The translations under genes were made by a program, and so were the position numbers. Below, in pieces: positions 7,589 to 15,938 of a stretch of 52,613 nucleotides of DNA (the first letter of the stretch is position 1; each line of letters opens with the position of its first letter). The stretch covers positions 1 to 52,613 of the forward strand of contig JAHHHH010000050.1 in the NCBI GenBank assembly GCA_019359415.1, read 5' to 3'. The DNA comes from Iphinoe sp. HA4291-MV1 (GTDB lineage: Bacteria > Cyanobacteriota > Cyanobacteriia > Cyanobacteriales > Nostocaceae). Under the pieces are notes generated by a model. It saw nothing but the letters and a program-made list of their open reading frames with translations. It had not been told where the DNA came from and made no database searches.

Positions 7589-9776
7589 AAGCAATCCATA
7601 TCTCATTCCCTTTAAGAGGATAAGTTTGGGTGTCTAGCAACAGGGCAGACTGCCCAAGAGCTATACAATACGGTGGTGTTGTATCGAGAACGCTGTACTG
7701 ATCACTAATTGGGTAAATCTCAAAGTGCATCGGCAGTTGTAACCGCCGCCGTACCTCATCGACACGTAATGGCACTACATAAGAAACTAACGCCTGCTTT
7801 TTCAGTTGCTTATTAATTTCACTAATCCAGTAGTTTCCTGGCTGCCAAACTTGGATGCCTAACAAAACCTGAACTTTCCAAGCATTAGCGATCGCTTCCA
7901 AATCCCCAGGATAAGTAAACTTCCAATCTAGTCTTTCCTCTCGATATCCAAGCAACTTCATAAATCCCAGACAGTATTCAAACCTGCCTTTGGGGATGGG
8001 GGTGTTGGTACGTTGAGCGATCGCACAACGCAGTCGTTCAAACTCTGTCCCCTTCATTGGTTCAATTTCCAAATTGCTGAGAATCCCTGGTAAATCGTAA
8101 GTTTTAAATCCATCTGCTTCATTCTGTTCAGTCTTGTCATATATTCCACACAGCAAAGGACTCGTACCCCGAAAACTCGCCGCCTCCTCTAAAATTGGGT
8201 TTCCTTTGTCTTTTCCTGATAGTTCTTGCCACTCCTTTTCCCATTCTTTGCTGCGAGCAAACACAGATTTGAGGTTTACCTTTTTCTTGTCAGTCTTGAA
8301 AACCAGTTCACAATCATTTTTAAGTGCTTCCTGGCTACCTTCGTACTGCTGCTTAACATAAGGATGTCCTAACTGTCGAACGAGTCGCATCGACTGTACA
8401 GTACCCCATTTGAAGTAGTAGTCTTCAAAATTATTGATTTTGCGGTACTTCTCCCGAATCTGGAGGTGGAAAAATGGACGTTCGTAAACCTCTTCTGACT
8501 TCAAAGGTGGGGAATCACCCGTAAACAGTTTGTCAATTAAGAAGTTGGGTACAAGTGCGTAAGCAGTAAAATCGGTAAAAGTTATATGCTGTCCGTCACG
8601 TTCATACCCATCATGTCGTCCCAATCTGCCCAAACGTTGAATAAAGTTACCAGCATCTGCTGACTCAAAAAATAGGAAGTTGATTTTGAAATCTACACCG
8701 ACATCAATAGTGCTAGTTCCCAAAACTAAGTCAGCTTGCAGCGATTCCTCTTTTGTTTTCTTCCCTGATAAACCAGTATTCTCATCAGCTTTGAACCCGT
8801 ATGGCTTAAGAAAATTATCAAAAAAGTCTTTTAACCGCTTCACTGCAGCAATTGAGTTCAGAATAATTGCACCTTTACCACCACGTTGCAAGTGAGTCAA
8901 AATCAATTCACTATTATCTTTCAGCCAAGTTTCAGACGCTTTTGAGGTAGGTTCTAGCCGGACAAAATGTAAGGATATTTCTCGTGAGACTTGCCGCCAA
9001 CCTTGAGCTTTTAGCTGCTGACACTCAATAGCAGTATCAGGAAATTTATACTTGTTCTCTTTAAGTGGATCAATTTCATGACAGCGAAACCCTGCTGATT
9101 GAAGTCTCTTAACTAGTTCCGGATTTGGTGTTGCAGAGAGAAACAGAAACTTCTTGCGCCGATTAGTGCGGCGAATTAACAACATAGTATTGATGACGCT
9201 AGCAATCTGCGGTGCTTGGAAAACATGAAACTCGTCGAACACAATCACATTGAAACGCTTATCAATCCTCCCCCACAGCTTGTCCGGACTATCATTAAAA
9301 AGTAGATACGCGCCCCGATGCAGGTAATGAAAAATATCTGGATTTGCCAGTAAAATTTCGGTTTGCCCCACGCGTGTTTCTAAAGCTGCGCCTTTTTTTA
9401 AGTTTTCTTGTTCCGCATAAACTTCCAACTCTTGTCCACTCAATCGATGAACACGCGGTTCATGTTCTGGTTGAAATAGCTCAATGTATCGCCGAACTTG
9501 CATTTCTTGGTCTCTTGCAAGTTCGTTAGTCGGATATAATCCTAGAATTGGTGAATATACGTGTAAAATATCCAGATAACCAGCAAGAGTTTTGCCATCG
9601 CCAGTCATAGCAATATTGGAAATAACATCTATATCTGGATCGCGTATCGCCTTTAGAGTTTCTGCTTGATGCCAGGAAAGCATCCAGCCCTCAGGTAGTT
9701 TCACCCCCTTTGGAACATCTGATGCAGATGCAGGGCATGAATAAACGGGTTTAAGAATAATGTTGTATTCGGACAT
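7587..9776 (-). CDS. cas3: Type I-D CRISPR helicase Cas3' (no HD domain)
   Basis: Superfamily 2 helicase recruited by the effector to unwind target DNA. Motif I is AMTGDGKT (residues 56-63), motif II DEFH (in 'VIVFDEFHVFQAP'), motif III SATPNPE, motif V 'STIDVGVDF' and motif VI 'QRLGRLGRHD'. No N-terminal HD nuclease is present; the protein opens directly into the helicase core, which is the I-D arrangement. 729 aa. The stop codon abuts the degenerate CRISPR repeat. It is divergent from the WYL regulator with 99 bp between the start codons, a region that contains AGTGTCCGT repeats. Confidence 0.92.
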   Translation of the reverse strand: MSEYNIILKPVYSCPASASDVPKGVKLPEGWMLSWHQAETLKAIRDPDIDVISNIAMTGDGKTLAGYLDILHVYSPILGLYPTNELARDQEMQVRRYIELFQPEHEPRVHRLSGQELEVYAEQENLKKGAALETRVGQTEILLANPDIFHYLHRGAYLLFNDSPDKLWGRIDKRFNVIVFDEFHVFQAPQIASVINTMLLIRRTNRRKKFLFLSATPNPELVKRLQSAGFRCHEIDPLKENKYKFPDTAIECQQLKAQGWRQVSREISLHFVRLEPTSKASETWLKDNSELILTHLQRGGKGAIILNSIAAVKRLKDFFDNFLKPYGFKADENTGLSGKKTKEESLQADLVLGTSTIDVGVDFKINFLFFESADAGNFIQRLGRLGRHDGYERDGQHITFTDFTAYALVPNFLIDKLFTGDSPPLKSEEVYERPFFHLQIREKYRKINNFEDYYFKWGTVQSMRLVRQLGHPYVKQQYEGSQEALKNDCELVFKTDKKKVNLKSVFARSKEWEKEWQELSGKDKGNPILEEAASFRGTSPLLCGIYDKTEQNEADGFKTYDLPGILSNLEIEPMKGTEFERLRCAIAQRTNTPIPKGRFEYCLGFMKLLGYREERLDWKFTYPGDLEAIANAWKVQVLLGIQVWQPGNYWISEINKQLKKQALVSYVVPLRVDEVRRRLQLPMHFEIYPISDQYSVLDTTPPYCIALGQSALLLDTQTYPLKGNEIWIA

Positions 9777-9867
9777 ACACTAAAATAGTGTCCGTAAGTG
9801 GTTGTTGAAATCTATCTTGGCACGCAAAATAGAGATTGGCAAGAAGAAACAAAGACAAAGTGTCCGT
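9770..9867. promoter_or_regulatory. Divergent cas3'/WYL promoter region with repeated AGTGTCCGT motif
   Basis: The stretch between the two divergent genes holds two identical 9-mers AGTGTCCGT (9787-9795 and 9859-9867), an inverted core CGGACA (9770-9775), and a perfect inverted repeat ACACTA/TAGTGT (9777-9782, 9786-9791) with a 3-nt centre that overlaps the first 9-mer. WYL-domain repressors next to I-D loci are known to regulate the cas promoter, so these are the obvious operator candidates. The binding protein and the promoter positions are inferred. Confidence 0.45.
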
Positions 9868-9875
9868 GTAAATTT

Positions 9876-10742
9876 ATGACTCGAAAAGGTCAGTCTATAA
9901 CCCTGTCAGTATCAGAACGCGACAAAGCCGAACTAGAAAACCTTGCTCGTGAATTTGGCATGATGTGGGGCGATCGCCCAAACATTTCCAAGCTCGTGGA
10001 AGCCATTGCTCAACAACGGCTGCTGATTACTCCCAATAACAATTGGTTACAAGAGCGAATAACAGCGTTAAAGCAAGCGATTGATGCCTTAACAGATGTT
10101 GGTAAGGCAGAAGAAGCTTTACTTATTGCCAATCTACTATTGGAACGTAGTGAGCTATCATTACCTCTGAGAGCAGAAATTGAACGGTTTTTAGGTAATC
10201 CTCCCCCACCCTGGCGAATAGAACTTAACCAATATATCCGTCGCGAGCAACCGTTTCAGCTTTCCTACCAAGATGCAACAGGGCGCTTATGGAACTTTAC
10301 CGTTCGCCACGCCAAAATAGTTCCGTATGAAGAACGTCAATATCTTAATTGCTGGTGTGAAGAAACAGAAGGGAATTTGGATGTAGAAGAATTGCATCAC
10401 AACTGGAGTTTACGCCTAGACAGAATTCCAGAAGCAGGTGTCATACCAATTTATGGTAAGTGGCGTTCTAATTTAGATGAGCTGCAAGTAGAAATGCATA
10501 TACATGGACGCTTGGCTTTTGCTTACAAAACCAAAAATGAGGATGTAGATAGTAAATTGTTGGAAGCTTCTCCACCAGTTCGCCGAGTTATCAGACGCGT
10601 CTTTAGTACCTACTGGTTCATCCGTGAAGTCTTGCGAGATGCGCCAGATGTTTTGATTATGTCGCCGGAAAATGTGTGCTTGCTTGCTAAAGAAAAACTC
10701 AAATTGCTTTACCAACGTTACAATCTAGAAATTCCTTCTTAA
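9876..10742 (+). CDS. WYL-domain transcriptional regulator of the type I-D locus
   Basis: Probable DNA-binding repressor with an N-terminal helical DNA-binding segment ('GQSITLSVSERDKAELENLA' and the following 25 residues) and a C-terminal ligand-binding WYL-type domain (about residues 130-210; 'PFQLSYQDATGRLWNFTVRHAKIVPYEERQYLNCW' covers the WYL core). Synechocystis Sll7009, a WYL protein encoded divergently from its I-D cas operon, represses that operon; the arrangement here is the same. I chose the ATG at 9876 (288 aa) over an in-frame GTG at 9798, because the upstream 26 codons cover the operator-like repeats and read as non-family sequence. Autoregulation is likely but unproven. Confidence 0.82.
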   Translation: MTRKGQSITLSVSERDKAELENLAREFGMMWGDRPNISKLVEAIAQQRLLITPNNNWLQERITALKQAIDALTDVGKAEEALLIANLLLERSELSLPLRAEIERFLGNPPPPWRIELNQYIRREQPFQLSYQDATGRLWNFTVRHAKIVPYEERQYLNCWCEETEGNLDVEELHHNWSLRLDRIPEAGVIPIYGKWRSNLDELQVEMHIHGRLAFAYKTKNEDVDSKLLEASPPVRRVIRRVFSTYWFIREVLRDAPDVLIMSPENVCLLAKEKLKLLYQRYNLEIPS

Positions 10743-10793
10743 AACTTAGGTAAGGTTTTTCTTGCACCCAAACTTCCTCGTCTAGCTTTAGCC

Positions 10794-11054
10794 TTACGTA
10801 TCTACTGACTTGGTTGTACCTAAAGGAATTTCCACAAAAACATCCCGCGCCATTTCTGCACCATAGGCGAGACAAGCAAGCACATCTTCTCGCTCAATAC
10901 TTGGATATTCCTCAAGAATTTCCTCAATGGTTTCACCGCTAGCTAAGAGATCAAGAATGAGAGAAACCCAAATACGATGTCCGCGAATACAAGGTTTGCC
11001 AAAACAAATATTCGGATTGATAGAAATTCTCGATAGCAAATTATCTCTGGTCAT
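10794..11054 (-). CDS. DUF433 family protein (antitoxin-like)
   Basis: An 86-aa DUF433 protein. The hallmark is 'PNICFGKPCIRGHRIWVSLILDLLASGETIEEIL' (residues about 13-46), followed by 'EYPSIEREDVLACLAYGAE'. The family folds as a small helix-turn-helix-like domain and is usually the antitoxin of a DUF5615 PIN-like toxin encoded immediately downstream. Downstream here are only 51 bp before the end of the convergent WYL gene, so no toxin is present. It is therefore an orphan, either a solitary regulator or a leftover of a toxin-antitoxin pair. Confidence 0.8.
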   Translation of the reverse strand: MTRDNLLSRISINPNICFGKPCIRGHRIWVSLILDLLASGETIEEILEEYPSIEREDVLACLAYGAEMARDVFVEIPLGTTKSVDT

Positions 11055-11147
11055 ACCAAAAAAGGTAAGTATTCATTACGAGTGTACAAAGAATAAACAA
11101 GTGGCAATGTGGTGAGGGAAGCGAAATGCCGATGTCCTTTTAAGTAT

Positions 11148-11849
11148 CTACCTACTAAACAAAAAAGTTGTTAAATCCTGTAAAACACGCAACCCCCTAA
11201 GAGAACCAGAAACAAAACGAGTTGCAGCAATCGGTTGTCTAAGGAGTCCCATTGCTAAAGGAAACGCCCGCAAAGAACCATCAGAGTTCAATGCATTGGT
11301 GAGGTTGGGAATATCGTGATGTACATCATCGCTGATGACTCGCAGCATCGCAACAGCAATTCCCAACCGACTCAAAACTTCTAATGCTGCATATCCCTCC
11401 ATATCGACAACATCAGCACCATATACTTGACCCAATTGTAGTTTTTCACTCGCAGAATAAATCAAGCGATCGCTCATCAACCCAACTCCTGTAAAAACTC
11501 TATCTTGTGATTGATTTTGCAGTATTTTTGATAACTCGTAATTACAAAAAACCTCAGTAGCATTTTTCTTTTCTTCTGCATTAGGATAAACGCAACTTCG
11601 ATACAGTACAGCCTTTCCTACACTGTATTTGGCTGACAAACTTCCACATAACCCCATCAACAAAACTCTAGGTTGCGGATATTGAGAAAGGTGTCCAGTT
11701 TGTAACCATTGTTCTAAGTATTTCGTTAATGCTGATGGTCCCATAGGAATGGGAAAAACAGGCGGCGTGGGAACTGTAAGGCGCTTTAATCCTTTGCAAA
11801 CAGATTTATACTCTGGTCCTTGAGCAACTAAAATAGCATCAACAAGCAT
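11148..11849 (-). CDS. hpnG: HpnG-like nucleoside phosphorylase (adenosylhopane nucleosidase type)
   Basis: PNP/UDP-phosphorylase superfamily protein (233 aa). In the hopanoid pathway HpnG removes adenine from adenosylhopane to give (phospho)ribosylhopane. Family signs are 'LLMGLCGSLSAKYSVGKAVLY' (about residues 63-83) and the purine/ribose-binding 'GADVVDMEGYAALEVLSRLGI' near residues 144-164, with the D-x-E signature. Its hopanoid role is supported by hpnA and hpnH 0.8-2 kb away, although it is on the opposite strand and separated by a repeat region and a broken gene. It could instead be a general MTA/SAH nucleosidase-like enzyme. Confidence 0.72.
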   Translation of the reverse strand: MLVDAILVAQGPEYKSVCKGLKRLTVPTPPVFPIPMGPSALTKYLEQWLQTGHLSQYPQPRVLLMGLCGSLSAKYSVGKAVLYRSCVYPNAEEKKNATEVFCNYELSKILQNQSQDRVFTGVGLMSDRLIYSASEKLQLGQVYGADVVDMEGYAALEVLSRLGIAVAMLRVISDDVHHDIPNLTNALNSDGSLRAFPLAMGLLRQPIAATRFVSGSLRGLRVLQDLTTFLFSR

Positions 11850-11919
11850 TGTTTCGTTAACAAATGTCTCTTAACTATCGAACACTGATAACTTAGTACA
11901 ACATTTCATGAATACGAGC

Positions 11920-12090
11920 GCGAATTCTCCGCGTCCCCACCGTCCCTTGCGCGTGCCCGTAGGGCAAGCTTTGAGTCTCCTCCGGAGACGCTACGCGAAC
12001 GGAGGAAACCTCCGCTCAAACTTCTCTCTGCGCTTACCTCTGCGCTCCTCTGCGTTTAAATATCAACCCTCAATTCACCACGATTTTACG
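11920..12090. repeat. Composite of dispersed short repeats
   Basis: The stretch contains GC-rich back-to-back palindromic segments (the CTCCGGAGACG and GGAGGAAACCTCC type, 11970-12015) followed by a 'CTCTGCG'-rich segment and a CAACCCTCAATTC-ACCACGATTTTA segment (12025-12090). The latter recurs inverted at 28127-28200. It ends inside the 3' end of the truncated solute-binding gene. It carries no convincing gene; an ORF through it reads as repeat translation. Confidence 0.65.
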
Positions 12091-12517
12091 GGGAATTTTT
12101 AATCATTTCCCATTGTTGAAAAATTTGCTGAATTTTTGCGATCGCTTCATCTGCGGCTTGTTCAGCAGAGACATCATCGACAATGACGCGATTGAGTGCC
12201 TGACTCCAAACATTCTCATTGAGTACCATGCTATAAGCGGGATGGTAAGCTTGATAAAAGGGACGGGTTTGTCTTTGAGTGAAGACATTGGCGACAACTG
12301 AGAAATGCGGATCTGCTGGATTTGTCCAGAAGCGATCGCGCCAAAACGACTTCATGACAGGTAAATTCCGACTCGCAGCTTTTAGAAACGGTCCTAGTGT
12401 TTGAGGTTTGAGCAGATAGTTGAGAAACTCCTTAGCTGTCTTGTAGTGCTTTGTATCAGCAAATGTCACAATTTGCCGATACGCAACAACATAACGCATA
12501 GTAAGCATCAAAAGCAA
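12086..12517 (-). pseudogene. C-terminal remnant of an ABC transporter solute-binding protein
   Basis: 143 codons resembling the last third of a family-1 extracellular solute-binding protein ('KTAKEFLNYLLKPQTLGPFLKAASRNLPVMKSFW', then 'AYHPAYSMVLNENVWSQALNRVIVDDVSAEQAADEAIAKIQQIF'). Such proteins are about 420 aa with a signal peptide, so roughly the first 270 residues are missing. No signal peptide precedes the fragment, and upstream sequence (12518-12612) is the hpnA promoter region. No ABC permease or ATPase genes for a sugar importer are nearby. Its stop codon lies in a dispersed repeat, so the 3' end may have been remodelled too. Probably non-functional. Confidence 0.7.
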
Positions 12518-12612
12518 TCTCTTTATTTTCTATCTTGTGTTTTTACATAGTTGAGGCAATTATATTCTTTTGCGTATTGTGTTTAATAGCGTTCTAGCAA
12601 GGTACACGACTA

Positions 12613-13614
12613 ATGACAATTCGTGCGTTTGTGACTGGTGCTACAGGTTTCGTCGGTGCTAACTTGGTACGGTTACTCCTTCAAGAAGGCTATGCAGTCC
12701 GGGCGTTAGTTCGTTCTCACAGCCGCTTAGACAATTTACAAGGTTTAGACGTAGAGATTGTAAATGGCGACCTGAACAAGCCAGATTTATACCGAAACAT
12801 ACAGGGCTGTCAGGTACTATTTCACGTTGCGGCTCACTATTCCCTTTGGCAAGCTGACCAATATGCACTGTACCAGGATAACGTTTTGGGAACGCGTAAT
12901 ATGTTATCGGCTGCCCGTCAAGCAGGTATCGAACGTACTGTTTATACCAGTTCCGTTGCTGCTATTGGGGTAGGTAAACTAGGAAATGTTGTAAATGAAA
13001 CTCATCAAAGTCCTGTTGAGGAACTTGTTGGTTACTATAAGAAGTCTAAATATCTGGCTGAGCAGGAAGCGAAGCAAGCGGTAAAACAGGGTCAAGATAT
13101 TGTGATAGTCAATCCGAGCACTCCAATTGGTCCTTGGGATATCAAACCCACTCCCACTGGGGATATTGTTCTTCGGTTTTTGCGGAGGCAAATGCCTTTT
13201 TATCTGAATACGGGTTTGAATTTTATCGATGTGCGCGATGTGGCAAGGGGACACCTATTAGCTTTGGATAAAGGAAAAACAGGAGAACGTTATATCCTAG
13301 GCAACCAAAATCTTTCTCTTAAAGAATTGCTTGATCAACTTGCCGAAATAACAGGTTTGAGTGCTCCTCAAAAATCTGTCCCAACGTGGCTACCCCTCAG
13401 TTTAGCTTGGATTGATGAGCGAATTCTTGCTCCTTTGGGCAAACCCCCTTCGATTCCTTTGGATGGTGTTCGCATGTCGCATCAGCTCATGTATTATGAT
13501 GCCTCAAAAGCCGTCCGAGAATTGGGTTTGCCTCAAACCCCAATTAGAAATGCTTTAAAAGATGCCGTAAGTTGGTTTGTAGAGCAGAAATACGTTGAGG
13601 TAGCATACAATTAG
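12613..13614 (+). CDS. hpnA: Hopanoid-associated NAD-dependent sugar epimerase HpnA
   Basis: Extended short-chain dehydrogenase. The N-terminus has the NAD-binding 'GATGFVGANLVRLL' (residues 8-21), a 'TSSVAAIG' substrate strand, and the YxxxK catalytic pair in 'YYKKSKYLAEQEA' (about residues 137-149). HpnA homologues are regularly linked to hopanoid genes, and hpnH follows 240 bp downstream on the same strand; the exact sugar substrate is not settled. Length (333 aa) is standard. The gap to hpnH carries heptamer repeats, so the two may be transcribed together but with a long linker. Confidence 0.87.
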   Translation: MTIRAFVTGATGFVGANLVRLLLQEGYAVRALVRSHSRLDNLQGLDVEIVNGDLNKPDLYRNIQGCQVLFHVAAHYSLWQADQYALYQDNVLGTRNMLSAARQAGIERTVYTSSVAAIGVGKLGNVVNETHQSPVEELVGYYKKSKYLAEQEAKQAVKQGQDIVIVNPSTPIGPWDIKPTPTGDIVLRFLRRQMPFYLNTGLNFIDVRDVARGHLLALDKGKTGERYILGNQNLSLKELLDQLAEITGLSAPQKSVPTWLPLSLAWIDERILAPLGKPPSIPLDGVRMSHQLMYYDASKAVRELGLPQTPIRNALKDAVSWFVEQKYVEVAYN

Positions 13615-13628
13615 GGGCTTATCATAAG

Positions 13629-13795
13629 CAGTGAACAGTGAACAGTGAAGGAGTCAGGAGTCAGGAGTCACCAAGTCACCAAGTCAGAAAACTAAATTCT
13701 TTATTTCTTCCTTCCTTCTGAATCAAGAATTGCTGTATTCTGAATTCTTCTTCCAATTGATAACTGATAACTGATAACTGATAACTGATAACTGT
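13629..13795 (+). repeat. Short tandem heptamer repeats between hpnA and hpnH
   Basis: A (CAGTGAA)-type run near 13629-13650, GAGTCAG and CACCAAGT duplications to 13686, and about five copies of the heptamer TGATAAC at 13758-13795. Heptanucleotide STRRs are typical of heterocystous cyanobacteria. Confidence 0.85.
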
Positions 13796-13855
13796 TAATT
13801 GGTTGAGTGCAGATTGCTGCTAGTTAGGGTTCATATTAAGGTGTAGAGGAGAATT

Positions 13856-14878
13856 ATGGGAATTCATTTACAACAAGCCATTGAAATAGGTAAGTACATA
13901 GTCACTCAACGTCTATTGGGTCGCAAACGCTTCCCTCTGGTTCTTATGTTGGAACCCCTGTTCCGGTGTAATTTAGCTTGTCCAGGTTGTGGTAAAATCC
14001 AGCATCCTAAAGAAATACTCAAGCAACACTTAACTCCTGAAGAATGCTTTGCTGCAGTGGAAGAGTGCGGCGCACCTGTTGTCTCCATTCCGGGAGGCGA
14101 ACCTCTGCTGCATCCTCAAATTGATGAGATTGTCCGAGGCTTGGTTAAGCGCAAAAAGTTTATTGTCTTGTGTACCAATGGATTGTTGTTAGAAAAAAAC
14201 CTGGATAAGTTTGAACCTTCACCATACCTGACTTTCAGTGTTCATTTAGACGGGATGCAGGAGTGGCACGATAAGTGTGTGGATCGCAAAGGAGTGTTTG
14301 ATATTGCAGTCGGTGCAATTCGTGCGGCAAAAGCGAGAGGATTTCGTGTTGCTACAAACACTACGGTTTTTGACGGTACTGACCCTAAACAATTGCAGGA
14401 GTTATTTGATTTCCTCAGCACGCTGGGTATTGATGGCATGACGATTTCTCCAGGCTATAGTTACGAATGGGCACCCGATCAAGATCATTTTCTCAAACGC
14501 GAACAAACACGGGCACTCTTCCGGCAAATCTTCGCTCCCTACAAGGCGGGTCAGAAAAACTGGAACTTTATTAACAGCCCACTGTTTTTAGATTTTCTCA
14601 TTGGTGAGAAAGACTACGAGTGTACGCCTTGGGGTAGTCCCAGCTATAGCGTTCTTGGTTGGCAAAAGCCTTGTTACCTTCTTAATGAAGGTCACTACAA
14701 AACTTTCCGAGAACTCTTAGACAAAACCGATTGGAGTCAATACGGTCATAAGAGTGGAAATCCCAAGTGTGCAGATTGCATGGTACACTGCGGCTATGAA
14801 CCAACAGCAGCAGTAGATTCGATGCAACCGGAAAACCTAGCTCGTTCGGTTGGAACTTTATTGAGGATAAGCAAATAG
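13856..14878 (+). CDS. hpnH: Adenosylhopane synthase HpnH (radical SAM)
   Basis: Radical SAM enzyme that attaches a 5'-deoxyadenosyl group to diploptene, the first step of C35 hopanoid side-chain synthesis. The [4Fe-4S] motif Cx3Cx2C is C38, C42, C45 (CNLACPGC). It is followed by '[11 protein letters not shown]' (the GGE SAM-binding element) and 'TNGLLL'. The C-terminal part has further cysteines ('[15 protein letters not shown]'), as in HpnH. A GGAG-type ribosome-binding site precedes the ATG. 340 aa, full length. It pairs functionally with the HpnG-like phosphorylase at 11148-11849 and with the cyclase at 46618-48612. Confidence 0.93.
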   Translation: MGIHLQQAIEIGKYIVTQRLLGRKRFPLVLMLEPLFRCNLACPGCGKIQHPKEILKQHLTPEECFAAVEECGAPVVSIPGGEPLLHPQIDEIVRGLVKRKKFIVLCTNGLLLEKNLDKFEPSPYLTFSVHLDGMQEWHDKCVDRKGVFDIAVGAIRAAKARGFRVATNTTVFDGTDPKQLQELFDFLSTLGIDGMTISPGYSYEWAPDQDHFLKREQTRALFRQIFAPYKAGQKNWNFINSPLFLDFLIGEKDYECTPWGSPSYSVLGWQKPCYLLNEGHYKTFRELLDKTDWSQYGHKSGNPKCADCMVHCGYEPTAAVDSMQPENLARSVGTLLRISK

Positions 14879-15366
14879 GTGCTTTCCCTGTCTTGAAAAT
14901 AGGCAATGGGCAAGCTCGCAATGGGCAATGGAGAATGGGCAATGGAGAAAGAAATATTTTCATGCCCTCGTTGTGGGCAATTGCCCGTGAATGTCTAGCT
15001 TGAAAATAGAGAATGGGGAAGGTGGGGTCCCCTCTAGGGATAAGGGACATGGGGCATTAAGGAAAAAACCCAATTCCCAATTCCCAATTCCCATTTTCAT
15101 TCGTTCTGGTGTTAGCGCAGCGTTAGCGACACCAGGAGCGTCGGCAGTGCGTTGGGGAGCCAGTACTGCAGGAGGGTTTCCCGACAGAGGTATCTGGCAT
15201 CCGGGTTTCCCGACTTGTTCCTTGCGCGTCTCCGCGCTTGAGAAGCAACTGCCGTTGGCGTAGCCTCTCCAGAGGAGACACCCGAACGCAAGTGCGTCTC
15301 CGTTAGGAGAAGGGTGTACGCAGTTCATGATGGCTACTTATATAGATAGATGCACTTCAAAGCAAC
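14879..15366. repeat. Gene-free stretch built of dispersed repeats
   Basis: No gene is seen. It contains GGGCAATG/GAGAATG heptamer runs (14903-14950), CCCAATT heptamers (15069-15092), a CTGGTGT/ACACCAG stem (about 15105-15134), the 103-bp repeat copy A (15145-15247), and GC-rich back-to-back palindromic segments up to 15320. Open frames crossing it are translations of the repeats. Confidence 0.75.
15145..15247 (+). repeat. 103-bp direct repeat, copy A
   Basis: Identical over 103 bp to 16647-16749, read base by base. It begins CAGTGCGTTGGGGAGCC and ends GCGCTTGAGAAGCA. A diverged partial inverted copy of its middle lies at 35234-35277. It contains no ORF of interest. Confidence 0.9.
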
Positions 15367-15546
15367 TTATGCAATTTTGAGGAACCTTGCTACCCACGGC
15401 CACCACAATCCCTTCTTGCACGCCTCTACAATTACTGCTTCTAGGGACTCAACTCGCTTCCATGTTCGCAAAGCTTCCTTGAGATCAGCGATCGCTCCTG
15501 GTACGCTGCCAAAGACGATAAGAAAACACAGAACAGAAAATTTCAC
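15367..15546 (-). CDS. Possible 59-aa secreted or membrane small protein
   Basis: A minus-strand frame from a GTG at 15546 encodes 59 residues: a hydrophobic, signal-like start (MKFSVLCFLIVFGSVPGAIA), an amphipathic helix (DLKEALRTWKRVESLEAVIVEA), and a tryptophan-rich end (GLWWPWVARFLKIA). It contains a HIP1 octamer. No clear Shine-Dalgarno precedes the GTG and I do not recognise the family. The composition looks coding rather than random, so it may be a small gene or the tail of a broken one. Low certainty. Confidence 0.3.
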   Translation of the reverse strand: MKFSVLCFLIVFGSVPGAIADLKEALRTWKRVESLEAVIVEACKKGLWWPWVARFLKIA

Positions 15547-15611
15547 GAATCATTTAAGATTGCTATATTCATCATAGATAGAAATTTTTGACAACAATTA
15601 GGGATTTTGTA

Positions 15612-15866
15612 ATGCCTAAAAGCCTTGGTAACAAAATAGTTGTATTTAGCTTACTTTGTTCTTTGCTGATTATGACAACTGCTTGTGAGGGTGACAGTTC
15701 CAGTGACACGAACTCAACGCACGTCAATCAAACAACAGAAATCAGGAATGGTGAAGTTAGACTGAGTTGTTCCTCTAGCTCACCAGATGATCAGGTCACT
15801 ACAACCGCGACTGTTAATGGGAAACAGTACAAATGTGAGAATGGGCGGACGGTGAGGGTGAGATAA
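15612..15866 (+). CDS. Small putative lipoprotein
   Basis: An 84-aa protein from the ATG at 15612, preceded by an AGGG ribosome-binding site. An upstream in-frame TTG is less likely. The N-terminus is a signal peptide (MPKSLGNKIVVFSLLCSLLIMTTAC) with a plausible lipobox cysteine at residue 25 (TTAC). The mature part is short, Ser/Thr-rich, with two further cysteines (LSCSSSSP, YKCENG). Unknown function, probably a periplasmic or outer-membrane lipoprotein. The neighbouring HEAT gene starts 72 bp downstream on the same strand. Confidence 0.6.
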   Translation: MPKSLGNKIVVFSLLCSLLIMTTACEGDSSSDTNSTHVNQTTEIRNGEVRLSCSSSSPDDQVTTTATVNGKQYKCENGRTVRVR

Positions 15867-15938
15867 TTAGCTCGTTTGTCTGAGAATTTGTAATAATACT
15901 TAATAGAAACATCATATAGAAAACGAGCTTTAGAGTAA

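Noticed and set aside
9798-9875. GTG start 26 codons upstream for the WYL regulator
   Set aside because: The added residues are not family-like and overlap the repeated operator-like motifs; the ATG at 9876 is preferred.
11908-12102. 64-codon plus-strand frame
   Set aside because: It is a translation of GC-rich dispersed repeats and runs into the truncated solute-binding gene.
14960-15328. Overlapping frames of 90-122 codons on both strands
   Set aside because: They are repeat translations; identical peptide segments reappear at 16504-16806 because of the 103-bp repeat.
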